Part shown: positions 60,533 to 64,000 of the stretch, piece after piece
Position numbering within the stretch: the stretch's first letter is position 1
Layout of the letters: each line of letters starts with the position of its first letter
Assembly: GCA_017444825.1 (NCBI GenBank)
Contig: JAFSVU010000016.1
Span: 49,146 to 113,145 of the forward strand
Reading direction: 5' to 3'
DNA from: Clostridia bacterium
GTDB taxonomy: Bacteria; Bacillota; Clostridia; UBA1212
Length of the DNA: 64,000 nt
Program-made: the position numbers and the translations under genes
Notes under the pieces: model-generated
Told to the model about the DNA's origin: nothing
The model's database searches: none
Seen by the model: only the letters and a program-made list of their open reading frames with translations

Positions 60533-60943
60533 TCAGGAGCCTTTTTTCAATATCTCGTAAAGCCCTTCCTTAAAGTCGCTGTAGTGCAGGGGAAACCTTT
60601 GGGAGCCGGTGGCGTATATCTCTTTTCCGCCGTTTACTATTGCTTTAAAAATGAAATTCGTACCGTCCTTGATGCCTTTGGGGCGGTTTCCGTGATATCC
60701 GTCCCACGACAGTAGACTGCATTTGTTCATCAGCTTCAGCGCACGTTCGGCAGGGCAGAGAGCACGCTTTTGGAGCTGACGAACCTCCTCCCCATCACGG
60801 TATCCGATGGCATATTGAGATACCTCCGCTTCGTCGCCTTTCATCACGATCTCATAATCTGTTACGTGGCGCATACCGCTGGTGTGAAGCGTGACTATTT
60901 CAAAAGACCTGATCTTTTTGAATAAATTGGCGATGTTTCTCAT
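60533..60943 (-). CDS. Small protein of unknown function, 136 residues
   Basis: On the minus strand, ATG at 60943 follows AAAGGAAGA; the longer frame to 61060 reads through the neighbouring gene. The sequence starts with a basic amphipathic segment (IANLFKKIRSF) and has a central CPAERALKLMNKC helix and a C-terminal GKEIYATGSQRFP block. It looks like an intact small alpha/beta protein found in Clostridia. It is the last gene of a minus-strand series from the HD-domain gene. Confidence 0.65.
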   Translation of the reverse strand: MRNIANLFKKIRSFEIVTLHTSGMRHVTDYEIVMKGDEAEVSQYAIGYRDGEEVRQLQKRALCPAERALKLMNKCSLLSWDGYHGNRPKGIKDGTNFIFKAIVNGGKEIYATGSQRFPLHYSDFKEGLYEILKKGS

Positions 60944-60965
60944 TTTTATTCTTCCTTTCGTCATT

Positions 60966-61184
60966 TTATTCATGCGGGTCATCGTATTCCCCGTACTCGC
61001 ATCCGATGTGGGTCGCTTCGATCTCGTCAACGAGCTCAAGCCCTTCGCCTTTCTTGTCATACAGCTTTATGATTCCCGTTCCGTTTCCGCCGTTCCACAG
61101 ACGGTTGTGGTTTTTTGATCCGTCAGGCGCCTCGTAATTAACGAAAAGCATATCTTTCTTGTACATGCGAAAAATTGAAATCAT
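60966..61184 (-). CDS. Small protein of unknown function, 72 residues
   Basis: ATG at 61184 follows GAAGGA on the minus strand. The protein is short and polar, with an acidic tail (EYGEYDDPHE) and a Gly/Asn-rich middle (RLWNGGNGTGII). Its first 47 bases overlap the end of the tocopherol-cyclase-like fragment in another frame. It has no recognised family. Its reality rests on the ribosome site and the spacing to the next gene (22 bases). Confidence 0.5.
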   Translation of the reverse strand: MISIFRMYKKDMLFVNYEAPDGSKNHNRLWNGGNGTGIIKLYDKKGEGLELVDEIEATHIGCEYGEYDDPHE

Positions 61185-61431
61185 ATTCTTTTCCTTCGTA
61201 GTAAAACACGCCAAGCAGTCTGCGGTCCAGAGGAACAAAATAGATCTTGGGTCTTCCGCCGCCAATGTCAAACACGCTGTTTTCCAGCATTTTTCCCGTG
61301 ATCCTGCTTTTAAGGCAGCTTGATGAAAGCCATACCCAGGGACTGGTGAAATCTCTGCCCCAGTTCTTATCTGCGTATCCGAAACTCTTTTCGGGCGTCA
61401 CCTCCGTCAATCGAGCACCTGTTTGCTGCAT
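61138..61431 (-). pseudogene. C-terminal fragment of a tocopherol-cyclase-like protein
   Basis: The 97 residues contain FGYADKNWGRDFTSPWVWLSS and a later LLGVFYYEGKEYDFNF, which match the C-terminal half of the bacterial tocopherol cyclase-like family (lipocalin-like beta fold; full length about 300 residues). The N-terminal two thirds are missing. The first few codons overlap the end of the HD-domain gene in another frame, so the fragment appears to have been joined to it by deletion. It is probably not functional. Confidence 0.55.
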
Positions 61432-62060
61432 TCAAGCTGACTCAGCATTTTTTCGTAAAAAGAAACATAGAACGAAAGGCGTGATCTCCAAAGCTCGGAT
61501 GCGGTTTTGGTCCCCATCTCCATATCGAAAAGCTGGCGAAGTCTTGATAGCCGCTTCTGGCAGTATTTAAACTTTTCATCGAAGGTCATTTCTAAAAAGC
61601 TGTCCTTTGCGAGTACTTCATAGATCCGGTACACGTCGAAACGGTCAATATTGTCCGCATCACCGACAGAGAGGGCGAAGGGAGTCCTTTCTCCCGGAAA
61701 ATCCGCATTGTCGTCAACGTGTATTGCGATACCGTAGCAGATGTCGTTGATCCGATCTTCGCCAATGCCAAGCTCCTTGAGAAACGGCCGTGAAATCGCG
61801 GCTGCCCGCCTTCCGTGCTCTGCCCATCCGTTCTCACCGAATTCCTCGCAATAGGAAATGTCGTGAAGCAGACAGGCGATGACCATCTCGGTCTCGTCAA
61901 AGCCTTCCTTACGTGCGATCTCAAGGCCTATGTTTGCCACCCGGTATGTGTGCTCGATCCGGTAGTCTTTTGCAGAGGGGTTTTCCCTGAAATGTTCGGC
62001 GTCGTCGAATTTGAGTTTTAAAAACTCTTCGGTTTTTCCTGTAAGCTCCCGGTCAAGCAT
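61407..62060 (-). CDS. HD-domain phosphohydrolase
   Basis: The 217 residues hold an HD fold: RIEHTYRVANIG (first His), ACLLHDISY (HD pair), GWAEHGRRAA and SVGDADNIDRF (final Asp). HD proteins hydrolyse nucleotides or phosphate esters with divalent metals. The order of motifs is like that of YfbR- or Cas3''-unrelated stand-alone HD proteins of Clostridia; the substrate is unknown. ATG at 62060 follows GGAGGA. An extended -10 promoter lies upstream at 62096-62104. Confidence 0.82.
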   Translation of the reverse strand: MLDRELTGKTEEFLKLKFDDAEHFRENPSAKDYRIEHTYRVANIGLEIARKEGFDETEMVIACLLHDISYCEEFGENGWAEHGRRAAAISRPFLKELGIGEDRINDICYGIAIHVDDNADFPGERTPFALSVGDADNIDRFDVYRIYEVLAKDSFLEMTFDEKFKYCQKRLSRLRQLFDMEMGTKTASELWRSRLSFYVSFYEKMLSQLECSKQVLD

Positions 62061-62095
62061 GATACTGTCCTCCGATGATCTGTTATTTCGATACG

Positions 62096-62104
62096 ATTAT
62101 ATCA
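62096..62104 (-). promoter_or_regulatory. Extended -10 promoter of the HD-domain gene
   Basis: On the minus strand TG-A-TATAAT forms an extended -10 element 36 bases before the start codon. No convincing -35 box is present. Confidence 0.5.
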
Positions 62105-62154
62105 CATCGGACCTTACTGTTATACCGGAAAAGGCTGAAATGCAATAAACCCTC

Positions 62155-62183
62155 TTGACAAAATTTAAAAAGATTGGTTTAAT
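62155..62183 (+). promoter_or_regulatory. Promoter without a gene, left of the insertion sequence
   Basis: TTGACA (62155-62160) and TTTAAT (62178-62183) are spaced by 17 bases. No gene follows before the insertion sequence; the original target gene is missing from the window. Confidence 0.6.
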
Positions 62184-62202
62184 TGTTAGCGTCGGCTAAC
62201 AA
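62183..62202 (+). promoter_or_regulatory. Operator-like inverted repeat over the start site of the orphan promoter
   Basis: TTGTTAGC and GCTAACAA form a perfect 8-bp inverted repeat around GTCG, directly after the -10 box. The TTAGC/GCTAA halves recall metal-regulator boxes of the DtxR/IdeR type, but the spacing differs. A repressor site is the simplest reading. Confidence 0.5.
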
Positions 62203-62303
62203 CCGGCAAACGACATACCCGTCTTTAGGAAATAACACCTCAAACGTTAGGAAAATTTAGTTTCTGAAAGTCAAAAATTCTCTAAATTTAGTAACAAAAA
62301 TGC
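62203..62303. mobile_element. Left-flank region containing the probable left end of the IS1634-type element
   Basis: This AT-rich stretch separates the orphan operator from the transposase promoter. It contains TTAGGAAA- and TTAGG-containing direct repeats and a palindrome CTAAATTTAG (62282-62291). The exact terminal repeat cannot be set without the right end. Confidence 0.4.
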
Positions 62304-62332
62304 TTGACATAATTATCTCTTTGTGATATCAT
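62304..62332 (+). promoter_or_regulatory. Promoter of the IS1634-type transposase
   Basis: TTGACA (62304-62309) and TATCAT (62327-62332) are spaced by 17 bases, 61 bases before the transposase ATG. Confidence 0.65.
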
Positions 62333-62393
62333 TTAGGGGTGTTAAGGTGTTATTGTAATTAACGCCCATTTATTCGCACTAAGGAGAACCGCT

Positions 62394-64000
62394 ATGTCAT
62401 ATTTTTTGAAGAAAACCACACCGTCTAAGAAAGGCCTCTACCTCCAGATCTACGAGGGGAAATATATACCCGGCAAGGGCAAAAGAAATTATTCGTATCA
62501 GAGTCTCGGCTATGTTTCCGATATGATTGCCAGCGGCATTTCGGATCCAATTGCTTACGCACAGAGTATTGTCGATGACCTTAACTCTGCCGGAGTAAAA
62601 GAGATCGGCAGCGAACCTGTTACTAAAAATATGGGGTATTTTCTCTTAAAGATAATGATCGATAAGCTGAAAGTCGATGAAACTATGAGGCTCATGACTG
62701 CGAAAAAACGTTTCAGATTTGATTTCCCCACATTCGTAAGAGAGATGATATACGCTCAGGTCGTAAACCCCGGATCAAAGCATAATGCTTTCGAAAAAGT
62801 TCTTCCTGCACTCTACGGATGTCAGGAATTCAGCTATGACCAGATACTCGATACTATACAGTTCATTGGCGAAGACTACGATAAATTCATAGAGCTCTTC
62901 AACCACCAAATCGCAAAACTGTACGGTCGACGCACGTCGAAAACATATTTTGACTGTACAAACTACTTTTTTGAGATCGACCTTCCCTTTGAAGATAAGC
63001 AAACGGGACCGTTAAAAGAACAGCGACATTCTCCTATCATTGGTCAGGCACTAATGCTTGACAGTGACCAGATCCCTATTGCTATGAAAATGTATCCCGG
63101 GAACAAAAGCGAAAAACCCTACCTCAGAGGCACTATAGAGGATATGAAAACCCGCTATGACATTGAAGGAAGAATAATACAGGTGGCCGATAAAGGCCTA
63201 AATTGTGCTCAAAACATATATGCCGCAGTAAAAGAGGCAAATGATGGCTATATTTTCTCAAAAGCTATACTCGGAACATCTCTCCCGCAGCCTGAAAGAG
63301 AGTGGGTCCTTTACGATAACGATCACAATGTATGGCATGAAGTTCGTGACAGGAACAACGATCTTCTTTTCAAATACAAAGAAGCAATCGATGATTACAA
63401 ATATTCATTCAGTCCGATTCCGGGGGAGGAAGAAATACCTTTCACCGTTAAAGAAAAGCGTATAGTAATATACAATCCGAATTTGGCGAAAAAGCAAAAA
63501 GCAGAAATATCAAAAGAAGTCGAGAGAGCTATCGGTAAACTCTCCTTAAAAGCAGCTGCAAAAGAGGACTTCGGAGACTGTGCAAAATATGTCAAATTCA
63601 TCTCCCAAGACAAGAACGGAAAGAAACAGAAGATCACAGCTCAGCTTAATCAGGACAAGATCGATGAAGCCATGAAGTATGCAGGTTACAACCTTCTTGT
63701 GACATCAGAAACATCAATGAAGGCTGTTGAGATATATCAAACTTACCACCAGCTTTGGCGTATAGAGGAAAGCTTCAGGATCATGAAAACATATCTTGAG
63801 GCCAGGCCCGTATACCTGCAGAACAAAGAGTCTATTTACGGACACTTCCTGATATGCTATCTGGCTCTTACAACATTGCGGCTTCTCGAGTTCAAAGTCT
63901 TCGAAGAAGAAATATCGACAAGTCACTTGGTTAGTTTTATCAGAAACTTCTATGTAACAGAACAGTCCAACGGAGAATATATCAACAACTGCACAAAAAG
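62394..64000 (+). CDS. IS1634-family (IS4-like DDE) transposase, 3' partial
   Basis: The frame starts at ATG 62394 after AAGGAG and stays open to the right edge (535 residues visible, end outside the window). The N-terminus (SYFLKKTTPSKKGLYLQIYEG) and the DDE core (Asp in TYFDCTNYFFE, Asp in VADKGLNCAQ, Glu in WRIEESFRIMKT) are those of IS1634-type transposases. Part of the C-terminal helical region is present. The left inverted repeat probably lies between 62220 and 62300, but the right end is not available for comparison. Lower G+C than the neighbours fits a recent arrival. Confidence 0.9.
   Translation, partial: MSYFLKKTTPSKKGLYLQIYEGKYIPGKGKRNYSYQSLGYVSDMIASGISDPIAYAQSIVDDLNSAGVKEIGSEPVTKNMGYFLLKIMIDKLKVDETMRLMTAKKRFRFDFPTFVREMIYAQVVNPGSKHNAFEKVLPALYGCQEFSYDQILDTIQFIGEDYDKFIELFNHQIAKLYGRRTSKTYFDCTNYFFEIDLPFEDKQTGPLKEQRHSPIIGQALMLDSDQIPIAMKMYPGNKSEKPYLRGTIEDMKTRYDIEGRIIQVADKGLNCAQNIYAAVKEANDGYIFSKAILGTSLPQPEREWVLYDNDHNVWHEVRDRNNDLLFKYKEAIDDYKYSFSPIPGEEEIPFTVKEKRIVIYNPNLAKKQKAEISKEVERAIGKLSLKAAAKEDFGDCAKYVKFISQDKNGKKQKITAQLNQDKIDEAMKYAGYNLLVTSETSMKAVEIYQTYHQLWRIEESFRIMKTYLEARPVYLQNKESIYGHFLICYLALTTLRLLEFKVFEEEISTSHLVSFIRNFYVTEQSNGEYINNCTK

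Overview
The window looks like chromosome of a Bacillota bacterium of the class Clostridia, probably a gut-type Lachnospiraceae or Oscillospiraceae relative. The evidence is an IspH-ribosomal protein S1 fusion, a FolT-type ECF transporter component next to folC, DUF1292 and DUF4364 proteins, a RelQ-type small alarmone synthetase, an indolepyruvate:ferredoxin oxidoreductase set, Pta-AckA acetate metabolism, strong AGGAGG ribosome sites and sigma-A style promoters with 17-18 base spacers. Base composition is mixed, roughly half G+C by eye. The species cannot be named from this sequence alone.

Positions 1-8060 form one co-directional locus: two multi-span GT-C/PMT-type glycosyltransferases with related extracytoplasmic beta domains, phosphonopyruvate decarboxylase, and a three-domain protein (sugar-nucleotide-type nucleotidyltransferase, HxGH cytidylyltransferase, PEP mutase). 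Together they suggest synthesis, CTP activation and surface attachment of a phosphonate. Positions 8139-13752 hold two paralogous sugar-binding lipoproteins on the + strand, flanking a minus-strand FGGY kinase and class II aldolase pair. rpsB-tsf-pyrH follows (13803-16215).

Positions 16216-24921 are more accessory: heptamer repeat blocks, tRNA-Glu, a truncated IS5-type transposase, a GH29 fucosidase, tRNA-Pro, an SPFH/zinc-ribbon protein, a candidate structured RNA, a GH78-like rhamnosidase, MTA/SAH nucleosidase, an unknown protein and a SASA-type esterase. From 24855 to 42447 the window is mostly housekeeping: SNF2 helicase, MtaB, RluB, signal peptidase I, RdgB, an SDR reductase, Pta, AckA, FolT, a FolC-Cmk fusion, IspH-S1, HU, S20, DUF1858 and a ceramidase-like hydrolase. 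At 42464-44167 lie a DegT aminotransferase, a 6S RNA candidate and another repeat block.

Positions 44190-59141 continue with DUF4364 and an ASRT-like protein (minus strand), divergent from relQ and an acyltransferase. Then come iorA-iorB-paaK-ACT, murG, DUF1292, a GT56 transferase, trmL, a two-OB-fold SSB-like protein, ftsH, a DivIC/FtsB protein and a rhomboid protease. The last 5 kb (tRNA-Gln onward) is a patchwork of small unrecognised genes, a tocopherol-cyclase-like fragment, an HD-domain protein, an orphaned promoter/operator and an IS1634-type transposase running off the right edge.

The least ordinary features are the phosphonate/PMT locus; an 81-base element present twice whose only two differences form one compensatory base pair; the heptamer repeat family around it; the candidate RNA at 20018-20098; and the in-frame FolC-Cmk fusion that keeps an internal ribosome site.
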